A DNA stretch of 64,000 bases from Xenophilus sp. E41. Its GTDB lineage: Bacteria; Pseudomonadota; Gammaproteobacteria; Burkholderiales; Burkholderiaceae_C. Where the stretch lies: the NCBI RefSeq assembly GCF_003671765.1, contig NZ_QPIB01000008.1, positions 1-64,000 of the forward strand. Reading direction: 5' to 3'. Both the position numbers and the translations under genes were made by a program. The notes below the pieces were generated by a model. That model ran no database searches, had not been told where the DNA came from, and saw only the letters and a program-made list of their open reading frames with translations. How positions within the stretch are numbered: position 1 is the first letter of the stretch; each line of letters starts with the position of its first letter. Positions 9,677 through 17,804 of the stretch are shown piece by piece.

Positions 9677-11031
9677 GACTTGCTGCCCCCTGCCCCGCCG
9701 GCGCCGGCGGCGGGCGTCTCGCGCTGCGCGTCCTGCGTGCCGCCCGCGGACGTCGGCGGCTTTGCATCGGCCACCGGCGCGCCGGGCGTGAGGCGGTACT
9801 GGCCGTCGGTGACCACGCGGTCGCCCTCGGCCAAGCCCTTGGAGACGACCGACACGCCATTCTCGCTGTTGCTGACCTCGATGCGCTGCAGCCGCGCCTT
9901 GTGGTCGGCGTCGACCACGTACGCGAACAGGCCGTCCTGCCCACGCTGCACGGCCGCATCGGGCACCGTCAGCGCGTCCTGCTGCACGCCGAGCACCAGG
10001 CGCGCATCGACCGACTGGCCCGGCCACAGCCTGTGGGCCGCATTCGGGAAGTGCGCCTTCATCGCGATGGTGCCGGTGGTGCTGTCGATCTGGTTGTTCA
10101 GCAGCGTCAGGTTGCCGGTGGCCAGCACCTCGCGCGTGGCGCGGTCGATGGCCTGCACCTGCAGCGGCGCACTGCCGGCATTCAGGGCGCGGTTGACCGA
10201 CTGGAAGGCGCTCTCCGGCAGGGTGAATTGCACCGCGATGGGATCGATCTGGTTGATGACGATGAGCCCGTTGGCGTCGGCCGCGTGCACGATGTTGCCG
10301 GGGTCCACCAGCCGCGCGCCGATGCGGCCCGAGATGGGCGCCGCGATGGTGGTGAAGCCCAGCTGCACCCGCGCCGCGTTCACCTGCGCCCCGTCGCTCT
10401 GCACGGCGGCCGTGAGCTGGCGCACCAGCGCGGTCTGCGTGTCGAGCTGCTGGCGGGTGGCCGCGTCTTCCTTGATGAGCTCGGTGTAGCGCTGCAGGTC
10501 GGCCCGCGCGTTGGCGAGCTGGGCCTCGTCCTTGGCCTGCACCGCCTGGGCCTGCTGCAGCTGGGCCTGGAAGGTGCGCGGGTCCAGGTGCGCCAGCAGC
10601 TGGCCGGCCTTCACGTCCTGCCCTTCCTTGAACTCGACGCGGTCGAGCTGTCCGTCGACCCGCGTGCGCACCGTGACCGAGGCGACCGGCAGCACGCTGC
10701 CGACGCCGGTCGCGGCGACGGGCATGTTCTGCTTCTTCACCACGGCCGTGTGCACGGGCACGGGCGGCACCTTGGATGCAGTGGCCGGCGCGGCGGCCTG
10801 CGCTTCGCCCTGGCCGCCATGGCGCCAGGCTGGCCAGGCGACGAGCACCAGGATCGCGACGGCCACCGCGCTGAGCGCCAGGCCACGGCGGCTCACAGGA
10901 CGTGTCGTACCCACTTCCGTTCGGGCCGAGCTTGTCGAAGCGTCGCGCGGCGCTTCGACAAGCGCAGCGTGGACGGGTTGTGATTGTTCAGGCGCAGACA
11001 TGGGTGAAAGGTCTTGATCGCTGTTGGACAT
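9673..11031 (-). CDS. Periplasmic adaptor (membrane fusion protein) of RND efflux system
   Basis: This encodes 452 residues with one N-terminal membrane helix (about residues 51-67). A biotinyl-lipoyl-like half motif follows (GVGSVLPVASVTVRTRVDGQ), then a coiled-coil hairpin with many Gln and Ala, and a beta-barrel region with TTIAAPISGRIGARLVDPGN. It links the pump to the outer-membrane factor. It overlaps the pump start by ATGA and begins 32 bp after the outer-membrane gene stop. The cytoplasmic N-terminus is unusually long because a dispersed palindromic repeat (10919-10970) is read in frame, giving VEAPRDASTSSARTE. The C-terminus is a low-complexity Gly/Ala tail. Confidence 0.93.
   Translation of the reverse strand: MSNSDQDLSPMSAPEQSQPVHAALVEAPRDASTSSARTEVGTTRPVSRRGLALSAVAVAILVLVAWPAWRHGGQGEAQAAAPATASKVPPVPVHTAVVKKQNMPVAATGVGSVLPVASVTVRTRVDGQLDRVEFKEGQDVKAGQLLAHLDPRTFQAQLQQAQAVQAKDEAQLANARADLQRYTELIKEDAATRQQLDTQTALVRQLTAAVQSDGAQVNAARVQLGFTTIAAPISGRIGARLVDPGNIVHAADANGLIVINQIDPIAVQFTLPESAFQSVNRALNAGSAPLQVQAIDRATREVLATGNLTLLNNQIDSTTGTIAMKAHFPNAAHRLWPGQSVDARLVLGVQQDALTVPDAAVQRGQDGLFAYVVDADHKARLQRIEVSNSENGVSVVSKGLAEGDRVVTDGQYRLTPGAPVADAKPPTSAGGTQDAQRETPAAGAGGAGGSKS
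10919..10970. repeat. GCTTGTCGAAGC REP-like palindrome inside the adaptor gene
   Basis: The sequence reads gttcgggccgagcttgtcga, then agcgtcgcgcggcgcttcgacaagc with outer matching ends. The inverted halves gcttgtcgaagc and gcttcgacaagc can form a hairpin. This is a well-known dispersed element of Comamonadaceae and other proteobacteria, whose conceptual translation gives PFGxSLSK phrases in misannotated ORFs. Here it lies in codons of the efflux adaptor N-terminus without breaking the frame. Confidence 0.75.
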
Positions 11032-11063
11032 GGAATGGCTCCGAGGCACCGGCAGGCGATGCG

Positions 11064-12617
11064 TCACTTCGCGGGGCTGGCAGCGGCAACGGCATCGGGC
11101 GCCGTCGAGGCGGGCACCGCCTCGGCCGAGGCCCGCGCCATCGCGGGCAGCTGCGCCGCATCCCAGCCGCCGCCCAGCGCCTTGACCAGCGCCACGCTCG
11201 CCGCATAGCGCCGGCCCTGCAGTTGCAGCGCCGTGCGCTCGGCCGTGAGTGCCAGCGCCTGCGCGGTGATGACCGTCGTGTAGTTGGTGGTGCCGGCGCG
11301 GTACTGGCTCAGCAGCACGCGCACCGAGTCGTTGGACGCGGACACGGCGCGGTCCTGCGCCTGCTGCTCGTCGGCCAGCTGGTGCAGCGCGGCCAGGTTG
11401 TCCTCGACGTCCTGGAAGCCGGCGAGCACCGTCTGGCGATAGCTGGCCGCGGCGGCGTCGAAGGCGGCGCGGGCCTGGTCGACCTTGGCGCTGCGCGCGC
11501 CGGCATCGAAGATCGTCTGCGCCAGCGCGAAGCCCAGCGACCACACCTTGTCGGGCGTGCGGGCCCAGGCCGTGAGGCCGGCGCCGGCAAAGCCGCCGCT
11601 CGCGCTGAGCGTGAAGTCGGGGTAATAGGCGGCCGTGGCCACGCCGATCTGCGCATTGGCGGCTGCCGCGCGACGCTCGGCGCCCGCAATGTCCGGGCGC
11701 CGCTCCAGCAGTTGCGAAGGCAGGCCCGGCGGTGTTACCGGCAGCTTCAGCGCCAGCGGCGCATCGGCCGCCAGGGGCGGCAGGCTGAACTCCGCCGGCG
11801 TCTTGCCCAGCAGCACCGCCAGCGCATGCTCGAGCTGGCGCCGTGTCAGATCGATGTCGATCGCCTGCGCCTCGGCCGAGGCCAGCGTGCTCTCGGCCAG
11901 CGCCACGTCGGAGCGCATCACCGTGCCGGCGCGGTACTGCGCCTGCGTGAGCCGCAGCGATTGGCGGTAGCCCTCCAGCGTGCGCGCATACAGCGCCTTC
12001 TGGCGGTCGTCGATGCGCAGCTGGATGTAGTCGTTGACCACCGCAGCCTGGATGCTCAGGCGCGCCGCGGCCAGGTCGGCCGCACTGGCCTGGGCGCTGT
12101 CGCTGCCGGCCTCGACCGTGCGCCGCACGCGGCCCCACAGGTCGGGCTCCCACGCGGCCTGCAGCGACCAGGCGTGCGTGTCGCCCAGCACCGACTGCCC
12201 GTTGCTCTTGCTGCGCCCGCGCCCGCCCGAGGCGGACAGACCCACCGTCGGGTAGAAGGCCGCCGACGCGCCCTGCACCACCGCCTGCGCCTGGCGATAA
12301 GCTGCGTCGGCCTGCTGCAGGGTCTGGTTGGCGGCCAGGGCCTGGGCGACCAGGGCGTCGAGCTGCGGGTCGCCGAACTGCGACCACCAGGGCGTGTGGG
12401 CATCGGGCAGCGCGGGCGCCGCCGGGCGCCAGGGGCCGTCCTCCTTGAAGGCGGGCAGCGAAGCGCCGGCCGCCACTGCGGGGCGCTGGTAGTCGGGCCC
12501 GACCGCGCAGCCGGCGAGGGCCAGCAGCGCCGTGGCGGCCGCGGCGGCCAGCAGGCGCCGTCCGTGGGCAGGCCGATGGGAAGCCCGCGGGGCGGGCAGT
12601 GGATGAAAGGCAGGCAT
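11064..12617 (-). CDS. Outer-membrane efflux lipoprotein (NodT/OprM family)
   Basis: This encodes 517 residues starting at the ATG of MPAFHPLPAPRAS. A lipoprotein signal follows with lipobox LALAGC (Cys about residue 37). Next is the NodT-type start GPDYQRPAV, then two outer-membrane efflux protein repeats rich in coiled coil, including WEPDLWGRVRRTVEAG and LLERRPDIAGAERR. It forms the trimeric channel for the RND pump. It is the first gene of the leftward operon, and its upstream region contains a CusR-type inverted repeat 64 bp before the start codon. Confidence 0.95.
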   Translation of the reverse strand: MPAFHPLPAPRASHRPAHGRRLLAAAAATALLALAGCAVGPDYQRPAVAAGASLPAFKEDGPWRPAAPALPDAHTPWWSQFGDPQLDALVAQALAANQTLQQADAAYRQAQAVVQGASAAFYPTVGLSASGGRGRSKSNGQSVLGDTHAWSLQAAWEPDLWGRVRRTVEAGSDSAQASAADLAAARLSIQAAVVNDYIQLRIDDRQKALYARTLEGYRQSLRLTQAQYRAGTVMRSDVALAESTLASAEAQAIDIDLTRRQLEHALAVLLGKTPAEFSLPPLAADAPLALKLPVTPPGLPSQLLERRPDIAGAERRAAAANAQIGVATAAYYPDFTLSASGGFAGAGLTAWARTPDKVWSLGFALAQTIFDAGARSAKVDQARAAFDAAAASYRQTVLAGFQDVEDNLAALHQLADEQQAQDRAVSASNDSVRVLLSQYRAGTTNYTTVITAQALALTAERTALQLQGRRYAASVALVKALGGGWDAAQLPAMARASAEAVPASTAPDAVAAASPAK

Positions 12618-12681
12618 GGCGTGACTCGTTCCGTCGGTCCCAATGTAGGAAGCACGCCCGGACGCCACGCTGACGGCAGGA

Positions 12682-12695
12682 TGACAAAGTTGTCA
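12682..12695. promoter_or_regulatory. CusR/CopR-type operator (perfect TGACAA-N2-TTGTCA)
   Basis: The sequence tgacaaagttgtca is a perfect inverted repeat of 6-bp arms with a 2-bp spacer. It has the core of the known CusR/CopR box (AATGACAA-N2-TTGTCATT). It sits in the 144-bp divergent region between the efflux operon (start 12617) and murA (start 12762). The operon encodes a CusR-like regulator, so autoregulation is likely. Confidence 0.7.
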
Positions 12696-12761
12696 GCTTG
12701 CCGGTATTCACGAACGGGCGCGGTCACCAGCGCCCGCGGGCCGGGCGTACAGTCGGCGCCC

Positions 12762-14063
12762 ATGTCCAACCTCATCGTCCACGGCGGCACGCCGCTCGCC
12801 GGCCGCATCGTGCCGTCGGCCAACAAGAACGCCGTCCTGCCCATCCTCTGCGCCACGCTGCTCACGCCCGATCCGCTGCGGCTGGTGGGCGTGCCCGACA
12901 TCACCGACGTGCGCAAGATCCTCGACATCTTCCGCACCCTGGGCAGCGAGGTGCGCTGGGACCAGACCGGCGGCGTGCTCGAGCTGCAGCACCGCGCCAC
13001 CGCCTTCGACCCCGCCCTGCACCGACTGCCCGAGGAAATGCGCTCGTCCATCATGCTGGTGCCGCCGCTGCTGGCGCGCTTCGGCGTCGCGCGGCTCGAG
13101 GACAACGTCAAGGGCTGCACCCTGGGCGTGCGCGAGATCGACCCGCACGTCGAGGTGTTCCGCCATTTCGGTGGCGAGGTCGAGCGCGCGGAAGGCTCGC
13201 TCATCGTGCGCCGCTGCGGCGAGCTGGTGCCGGTGCACCACTGGCTGGACTACGCCTCGGTCACCACCACCGAGAACTTCGTGCTCTGCGCCGCCGCGGC
13301 GTCCGGCCGCTCGACCCTGACCAACGCCGCCTGCGAACCGCACGTGCAGGAGTTCTGCCGCTTCTTGGGGATGATGGGCGCGCGCATCGAGGGCATCGGC
13401 ACCTCGCGCCTGGTGGTCGACGGCGGCGCGCCACTGCACGGCGGCGAGTTCCGCTTCGACGAGGACTTCCACGAGATCACCACTTTCCTGGCGCTGGGCG
13501 CCATCACCGGCGGAGACGTGGTCGTGCGCAACTCGGCGCCCGACAATTTCCCGCTCATCGACCGCACCTTCGCCAAGTTCGGCGTGCGCATCGAGCATGC
13601 CGACGGCTGGTCGCGGGCGCACCGCGCAGGCCCGCTGCAGGTGCAGACGCCCTTCACCCCCAACACCTTGACCAAGGTCGAGGCCGCGCCCTGGCCGTAC
13701 TTCCCGGTCGACCTGCTGCCCATCTTCATCGCGCTGGGCGTGAGCGCGCAGGGCAACGCCATGTTCTGGAACAAGGTCTACGACGGCGCCCTGGGCTGGA
13801 CCGGCGAGCTGTCGAAGTTCGGCGCGCATGTGTATGCCTCGGACCCGCACCGCATCGTCACCTTCGGCGGCCACCCGCTCACGCCGGCCGTGGTCGAGAG
13901 CCCCTACATCATCCGCGTGGCCATCGCCCTCTTCATGGTCGCGGCGCGTATCGAGGGGCGATCGGAGATCCAGCACGCGACGCCGATCCGGCGCGCGCAC
14001 CCGCGCTTCGTGGAGAACCTGCAGGGGCTGGGGGCGCGGGTGGAGTGGGCGGCGGAGGATTGA
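12762..14063 (+). CDS. Divergent UDP-N-acetylglucosamine 1-carboxyvinyltransferase (MurA-like)
   Basis: This encodes 433 residues of the EPSP-synthase/MurA fold. MurA transfers enolpyruvate from PEP to UDP-GlcNAc in the first committed step of peptidoglycan synthesis. The substrate Lys-Asn pair is present as SANKNAVLPIL. The fosfomycin-target cysteine loop reads KGCTLGVREIDPHV, so the catalytic Cys and following Arg are kept but the loop differs from the usual GGCAIGARPVDLH. The catalytic Asp is in FPVDLLPIF instead of the usual TDMQ-type motif. The gene stands alone beside efflux and sulfur genes, not in a cell-wall or his cluster, so it may be a second MurA paralogue. The long upstream reading through the efflux genes is a shadow. 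Confidence 0.85.
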   Translation: MSNLIVHGGTPLAGRIVPSANKNAVLPILCATLLTPDPLRLVGVPDITDVRKILDIFRTLGSEVRWDQTGGVLELQHRATAFDPALHRLPEEMRSSIMLVPPLLARFGVARLEDNVKGCTLGVREIDPHVEVFRHFGGEVERAEGSLIVRRCGELVPVHHWLDYASVTTTENFVLCAAAASGRSTLTNAACEPHVQEFCRFLGMMGARIEGIGTSRLVVDGGAPLHGGEFRFDEDFHEITTFLALGAITGGDVVVRNSAPDNFPLIDRTFAKFGVRIEHADGWSRAHRAGPLQVQTPFTPNTLTKVEAAPWPYFPVDLLPIFIALGVSAQGNAMFWNKVYDGALGWTGELSKFGAHVYASDPHRIVTFGGHPLTPAVVESPYIIRVAIALFMVAARIEGRSEIQHATPIRRAHPRFVENLQGLGARVEWAAED

Positions 14064-14067
14064 GGGC

Positions 14068-14964
14068 TCAGGCCTTGCCTTGCGCCCCACCGATCGCATC
14101 GAGCGGAATGCGCAGATAAGCCAGCCCGTTGGCCTGCGGCTTCGGCAGCCGCCCGCCGCGGATGTTGACCTGCAGCGAAGGCAGGATCAGCGCCGGCGCA
14201 CCCAGCGTCGCGTCGCGTGCCTGGCGGCGGGCCACGAAGGCCGCCTCGTCCACCCCGTCGTGCACATGGATGTTGTGCGCCCGTTGCTCGGCCACGGTGC
14301 TGCACCAGGCCGGCGCGCGGCCTTCAGGCGGATGGTCGTGGCAGACGTACAGGCGCGTCTCGCCCGGCAGGTCGAGCAGGCAGCGGATGGAGTGGTACAG
14401 CGTGTGTGCGTCGCCGCCCGGGAAGTCGGCCCGGGCCGTGCCCACGTCGGGCATGAACAGCGTGTCGCCCACGAAGACCGCATCGCCGATGCGGTAGGCC
14501 ATGTCGGCCGGCGTGTGGCCGGGCACCGCCATCGCCTCGATGATGAGGCCGCCCAGCGAGATGGTTTCGCCGTCGTCCAGCAGCCGGTCGAAATCCGCTG
14601 CGACGGGTGCTGCGTCGCCCCGCAGATCGAAGAGCGCCCCGAAGCGCGCCTGCACCTCCTGGATGCGCGCGCCGATGGCGACCTGCCCGCCCACGCGTGA
14701 CTGCAGGTGGCGCGCGGCCGAGAGGTGGTCGGCATGCGCGTGCGTCTCGAGGATCCAGTCGACCGCGAGCCCCTCAGCCTCGATGCAGGCCAGCAGCCGC
14801 TGGGCCGAGCGGGTCGAGGTGCGCGCGGCCGCAGCGTCGTAGTCGAGCACCGGGTCGACGATCGCGGCGCGGCGCGTGGCGCGGTCCCACACCACGTACG
14901 ACACCGTGCCGGTGGCCGGGTCGTGGAAGGCCTGGATGGCGGGTTGCGTTACGGCGATAGTCAT
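14068..14964 (-). CDS. ETHE1-like persulfide dioxygenase / MBL-fold hydrolase
   Basis: This encodes 298 residues of the metallo-beta-lactamase fold. The metal motif THAHADHLSAARHLQ is present, followed by a histidine in VPGHTPADMAY, an Asp in VFVGDTLF and a C-terminal His in YVCHDHPPEGR. This spacing fits persulfide dioxygenases (ETHE1, BlhA type), which oxidise glutathione persulfide to sulfite. It is divergent from a BigR-type repressor with two YeeE/YedE genes, the classical sulfide-detoxification arrangement. The ATG at 14964 is preferred; a GTG 15 bp upstream is possible. Confidence 0.88.
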   Translation of the reverse strand: MTIAVTQPAIQAFHDPATGTVSYVVWDRATRRAAIVDPVLDYDAAAARTSTRSAQRLLACIEAEGLAVDWILETHAHADHLSAARHLQSRVGGQVAIGARIQEVQARFGALFDLRGDAAPVAADFDRLLDDGETISLGGLIIEAMAVPGHTPADMAYRIGDAVFVGDTLFMPDVGTARADFPGGDAHTLYHSIRCLLDLPGETRLYVCHDHPPEGRAPAWCSTVAEQRAHNIHVHDGVDEAAFVARRQARDATLGAPALILPSLQVNIRGGRLPKPQANGLAYLRIPLDAIGGAQGKA

Positions 14965-15036
14965 GCGTTTTCCGTTCACTCTACGTTTTTATATACTATC
15001 AACAAGTAGATCGAACCGCCAACATTTAGCCGAGCC
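14965..15036. promoter_or_regulatory. Divergent promoter/operator region of the persulfide module
   Basis: This 72-bp gap separates the dioxygenase and repressor start codons. It contains an AT-rich island (tttttatatactatcaac) that stands out against the GC-rich surroundings and includes a small tact/agta inverted repeat. BigR-type repressors bind AT-rich operators in exactly this position, so this is the expected operator. The precise box is not resolved. Confidence 0.5.
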
Positions 15037-15366
15037 ATGACTTCCGTCAACACCCATGCCATCGACCCCGCGGCCCTGCACCAGGCCGCCGGCCGCGCCG
15101 TTGCGGTGCTCAAGCTGCTCGCCAACGAAGACCGCCTGCTGCTGCTGTGCCAGCTCTCGCAGGGCGAGGCCTGCGTGAGCGAGCTGGAAGGCCTGCTCGG
15201 CATTCGTCAGCCCACCCTGTCGCAGCAGCTGGGCGTGCTGCGCAGTGAAGGCGTGGTGAGCACGCGGCGCGAAGGCAAGAACATCTACTACCAGTTGGCG
15301 GACCCTTCGCTGATGCAGGTGGTGGCACTGCTGCATTCGCTGTATTGCCCGAAGGATGAAGCATGA
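15037..15366 (+). CDS. ArsR-family persulfide-responsive repressor (BigR/SqrR type)
   Basis: This winged-helix repressor has 109 residues with HTH ELEGLLGIRQPTLSQQLGVL and a beta-wing TRREGKNIYYQL. Two cysteines, Cys38 in LLLLCQLSQ and Cys104 in LYCPKDEA, are 66 residues apart. That is the same spacing as the sensing pair of SqrR/BigR, which form a tetrasulfide bridge with persulfides and release DNA. Cys46 is extra. It heads a rightward run with two YeeE/YedE genes and faces the persulfide dioxygenase across 72 bp, so it likely represses both directions. Confidence 0.88.
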   Translation: MTSVNTHAIDPAALHQAAGRAVAVLKLLANEDRLLLLCQLSQGEACVSELEGLLGIRQPTLSQQLGVLRSEGVVSTRREGKNIYYQLADPSLMQVVALLHSLYCPKDEA

Positions 15367-15439
15367 GCGCCGCGCCGGGCCGCCCCAGGCAAGCTCGCTC
15401 CCGCTTGGCGGGACAGGCCGCAGGCCGAAGGGTGCAACC

Positions 15440-15877
15440 ATGACCATCGACTGGCTCCACTTCACGCCCTGGCGCTCGCTGGCCGGCGGTACCCTCATCG
15501 GCCTGGCTGCGGCGATCTTGATCGTCGCCAACGGCCGAATCGCCGGCATCAGCGGCATCCTCGGCGGCCTGCTGCGCCCCGCGCGCAACGACTGGGGCTG
15601 GCGCCTCGCCTTCGTCATCGGCCTGCTGGCCGCACCGGCGGTCTACGCGCTCGTCGCGCCGCTGCCGGTGCCGCGCATCGAGGCTGGCACCGCCGTGCTG
15701 GTGATCGCAGGCCTGCTCGTGGGCTTCGGCACCCGGCTGGGCGGCGGCTGCACCAGCGGCCACGGCGTGTGCGGGCTGGCGCGGATGTCGCCGCGCTCGC
15801 TGGCGGCCACACTCGGCTTCATGGCCGCGGGCTTCGCGACCGTCTTCCTCGTGCGCCACGTGCTGGCCACCGCCTGA
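15440..15877 (+). CDS. YeeE/YedE family half-transporter (sulfur compound uptake), first subunit
   Basis: This is a 145-residue membrane protein starting [13 protein letters not shown], with about four helices and the family signature [17 protein letters not shown] containing two conserved cysteines. YeeE/YedE proteins move thiosulfate or related sulfur species through cysteine relays. The short form pairs with a second short gene 15 bp downstream, as in PmpA/PmpB. The 73 bp between the repressor stop and this start hold a degenerate GC-rich Comamonadaceae intergenic repeat (about 15370-15435). Confidence 0.88.
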   Translation: MTIDWLHFTPWRSLAGGTLIGLAAAILIVANGRIAGISGILGGLLRPARNDWGWRLAFVIGLLAAPAVYALVAPLPVPRIEAGTAVLVIAGLLVGFGTRLGGGCTSGHGVCGLARMSPRSLAATLGFMAAGFATVFLVRHVLATA

Positions 15878-15892
15878 ACGGAGCATCGGTTC

Positions 15893-16339
15893 ATGAACAT
15901 ACTGACCGCCCTCCTCGCCGGCCTCGTCTTCGGAGCTGGCCTGCTGCTTTCGGGCATGGCCGACCCCGGCAAGGTATTAGGCTTTCTTGACCTGGCCGGT
16001 ACGTGGGACCCTTCGCTTGCGTTCGTCATGGCGGGTGCCATCGCCGTCGCTGCGCCGGCTTTCGCGTGGGTGCGGCTGCGCAATGCTACGTGGCGCGGCG
16101 TGGCGTTGCAGTTGCCGACCAGCCGGGCCGTCGACCGGCGGCTGATGACCGGCAGCGTGGTCTTTGGCATCGGCTGGGGCTTGGCCGGCTTCTGCCCGGG
16201 GCCTGCCATGGTCGCGCTGGGAATGGGCGTCGGGCAGGCGGTGGTGTTCGTTGTCGCGATGCTGGCTGGCATGGCGGCCTTCGCCTGGTGGGAGCCGCAC
16301 CCCGCCGCAGACCCGAGGTCGGGCCAAGCGGCTCTCTAG
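15893..16339 (+). CDS. YeeE/YedE family half-transporter, second subunit (DUF6691 type)
   Basis: This is a 148-residue membrane protein with four or so helices. It begins [20 protein letters not shown] and has the paired motif [14 protein letters not shown]; a second motif, [16 protein letters not shown], carries the conserved cysteine. It complements the preceding half-transporter to make a full YeeE/YedE unit. The start is 15 bp after the previous stop (gene pair in one transcript). It is controlled with bigR by inference. Confidence 0.88.
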   Translation: MNILTALLAGLVFGAGLLLSGMADPGKVLGFLDLAGTWDPSLAFVMAGAIAVAAPAFAWVRLRNATWRGVALQLPTSRAVDRRLMTGSVVFGIGWGLAGFCPGPAMVALGMGVGQAVVFVVAMLAGMAAFAWWEPHPAADPRSGQAAL

Positions 16340-16494
16340 CGACCGGAGTCTGCGGTGGCCCGAACAGAGGAGGGCCTGCAGCAGGCGATCTCAACATGGC
16401 GGAACCGGAAATACGGCGTGCGGCCCGCCGGCTCCGAAGCGCCCATGCCAGAAGCGTTGCGCCGCCCGCCCGGCGTGTGGACACGCGGCACCGC

Positions 16495-17205
16495 TCAGGC
16501 CGCGCCGTGCGCTGCGCGCCGGGACAGCCACGCGTGGATGAGGCCGGCCTGGAAGAATTGCACGGGCGGCTCGAAACCACCGGCGGCGATGAGGGACGCG
16601 ACGCGCGTCGGCGCCAGCACGCCGACATCGTTCGCGTAGGCGCGGCGCATGCGGGCGATGGCTTCGGGCGTGATGTCGGCTGCCGCCATCATGTGCATCC
16701 AGCCGCGCAGCAACACTTCGTAGTCGGACGAGTCCACATCGGATGCGAGGTCCGAGCTCGCCAACAACCCACCGACCTTGAGCCTGCCCGCGATGCCCCG
16801 GAAGAACGCAGCGCGCGCCTGGGCATCGAGGATGAACTGCGACACCAGAAAGCAGGTGGCGGCGTCATGCAGGTCGGGCGCTGCGAGCGAGTCGAGGTAG
16901 CCCTCGTGGAACGCACAGCGCGCCGCAAAGCCCTCCTGCTCGGCCCGCTGCCGGCAGACCGCGAGCATAGGGCCGGACGGCTCTACGGCGGTGAACCGCC
17001 AGCCGGGCTGCCGCTGCGCCAGATACGCCAGCTCCGCGCCCGTGCCCACGCCGACACACAGGATGCGCGCGTCGGCCGGCAGCTCTGCGAAGAGGGACGC
17101 CGTCAGCAGGTGCAGGCACCCCCGGATCGGCGCCGTCTTGGCCCACTGCGTGTCGTAGCTGGCGGCTTGCTGGTCGAAGATGGCCTTGATTTCGTCTGGG
17201 TTCAT
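16495..17205 (-). CDS. Class I SAM-dependent methyltransferase
   Basis: This encodes 236 residues starting at ATG 17205 (MNPDEIKAIFDQQAASYDTQW). Motif I reads ILCVGVGTGAELAYLA, an acidic residue ends strand 2 (FTAVEPSG), and the later CFLVSQFIL and GLLASSDLA strands fit the Rossmann methyltransferase fold. The N-terminal FDQQAASYD resembles small-molecule methyltransferases of the UbiE/TehB-like group. The substrate is unknown. It stands alone, with no operon partner, at the start of an accessory patch. The 155 bp before its stop (16340-16494) hold nothing recognised. Confidence 0.85.
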   Translation of the reverse strand: MNPDEIKAIFDQQAASYDTQWAKTAPIRGCLHLLTASLFAELPADARILCVGVGTGAELAYLAQRQPGWRFTAVEPSGPMLAVCRQRAEQEGFAARCAFHEGYLDSLAAPDLHDAATCFLVSQFILDAQARAAFFRGIAGRLKVGGLLASSDLASDVDSSDYEVLLRGWMHMMAAADITPEAIARMRRAYANDVGVLAPTRVASLIAAGGFEPPVQFFQAGLIHAWLSRRAAHGAA

Positions 17206-17327
17206 TGGGTCTCGGTGTTGTTGCGGCTTGAGGGTCGCACGAAAGTGCTCAGGGATGTTCACGGCTTCCACGAACGGCATTCCAGCGTGAGTTCGCCGTC
17301 CTCAAAGCAGCCAACAAATCGCGTAAG

Positions 17328-17756
17328 TCAGCTTGAGCCAGGGTGCAGGCTGCGGTGGTCGCTCGGAAGTGGCGTCTGAACCTCATTGCTCACTTCAATG
17401 AGGTTCTCGTCCGGGTCGTAGAAGTACACCGACAGGAGGGTTCGACACGCACCGGTCGCCCGAACTGGCCCTTCCACCACCGCAACGCCGTGTCCGGAAA
17501 GATGCTGCAACACCTGCTCCAGGGGAGTTTCTGTCAGGAGGCAGATGTCGGCGGATCCCGGTGTGGCGTGGCGCACGTTGGGATCAACCACATGGCCGAC
17601 CTCATGCAGATTGATCTTTTGTCTTCCGAAGTGGAGCGAGTACCGGCCAGGCTTGAACTCCCTCGGTTCGAAGCCAAGCACGCGCTGATAGAACTCAATG
17701 GACCGCGAGATGCTGGCAACCGTCAGTACAAGGTGGTCGAGCGAGGTGATCTTCAT
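17328..17756 (-). CDS. VOC-family (glyoxalase/STM3117-like) protein
   Basis: This encodes 142 residues with one vicinal-oxygen-chelate domain: LDHLVLTVASISRSIEFYQRVLGF, then KINLHEVGHVVDP, then VYFYDPDENLIEVSNE. The metal ligands His (LDHL), His (INLHEV) and Glu (NLIEVSN) are in place. This subgroup includes Salmonella STM3117 and many small cassette-borne proteins. No substrate can be assigned. An integron attC-like site ends 49 bp upstream of its start codon in the orientation that would make this gene the next cassette. Confidence 0.85.
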   Translation of the reverse strand: MKITSLDHLVLTVASISRSIEFYQRVLGFEPREFKPGRYSLHFGRQKINLHEVGHVVDPNVRHATPGSADICLLTETPLEQVLQHLSGHGVAVVEGPVRATGACRTLLSVYFYDPDENLIEVSNEVQTPLPSDHRSLHPGSS

Positions 17757-17804
17757 GAGGGAGCGGAACTCGGGCCGTGACGTTTGGGGTGTTGTACATC
17801 TGCC

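Noticed and set aside
10902-12761. Rightward extension of the murA frame by about 620 codons
   Set aside because: It runs antisense through the outer-membrane and adaptor genes; MurA similarity starts only at the ATG 12762.
16355-16639. Rightward ORF of 94 codons after the second YeeE gene
   Set aside because: It overlaps the methyltransferase end, lacks a good ribosome-binding site and has no recognisable pattern beyond the first 45 codons.
17206-17327. Second attC-like site after the VOC gene (cattccagcg match)
   Set aside because: Only a 10-base similarity; no core site GTTRRRY or RYYYAAC and no paired stem.
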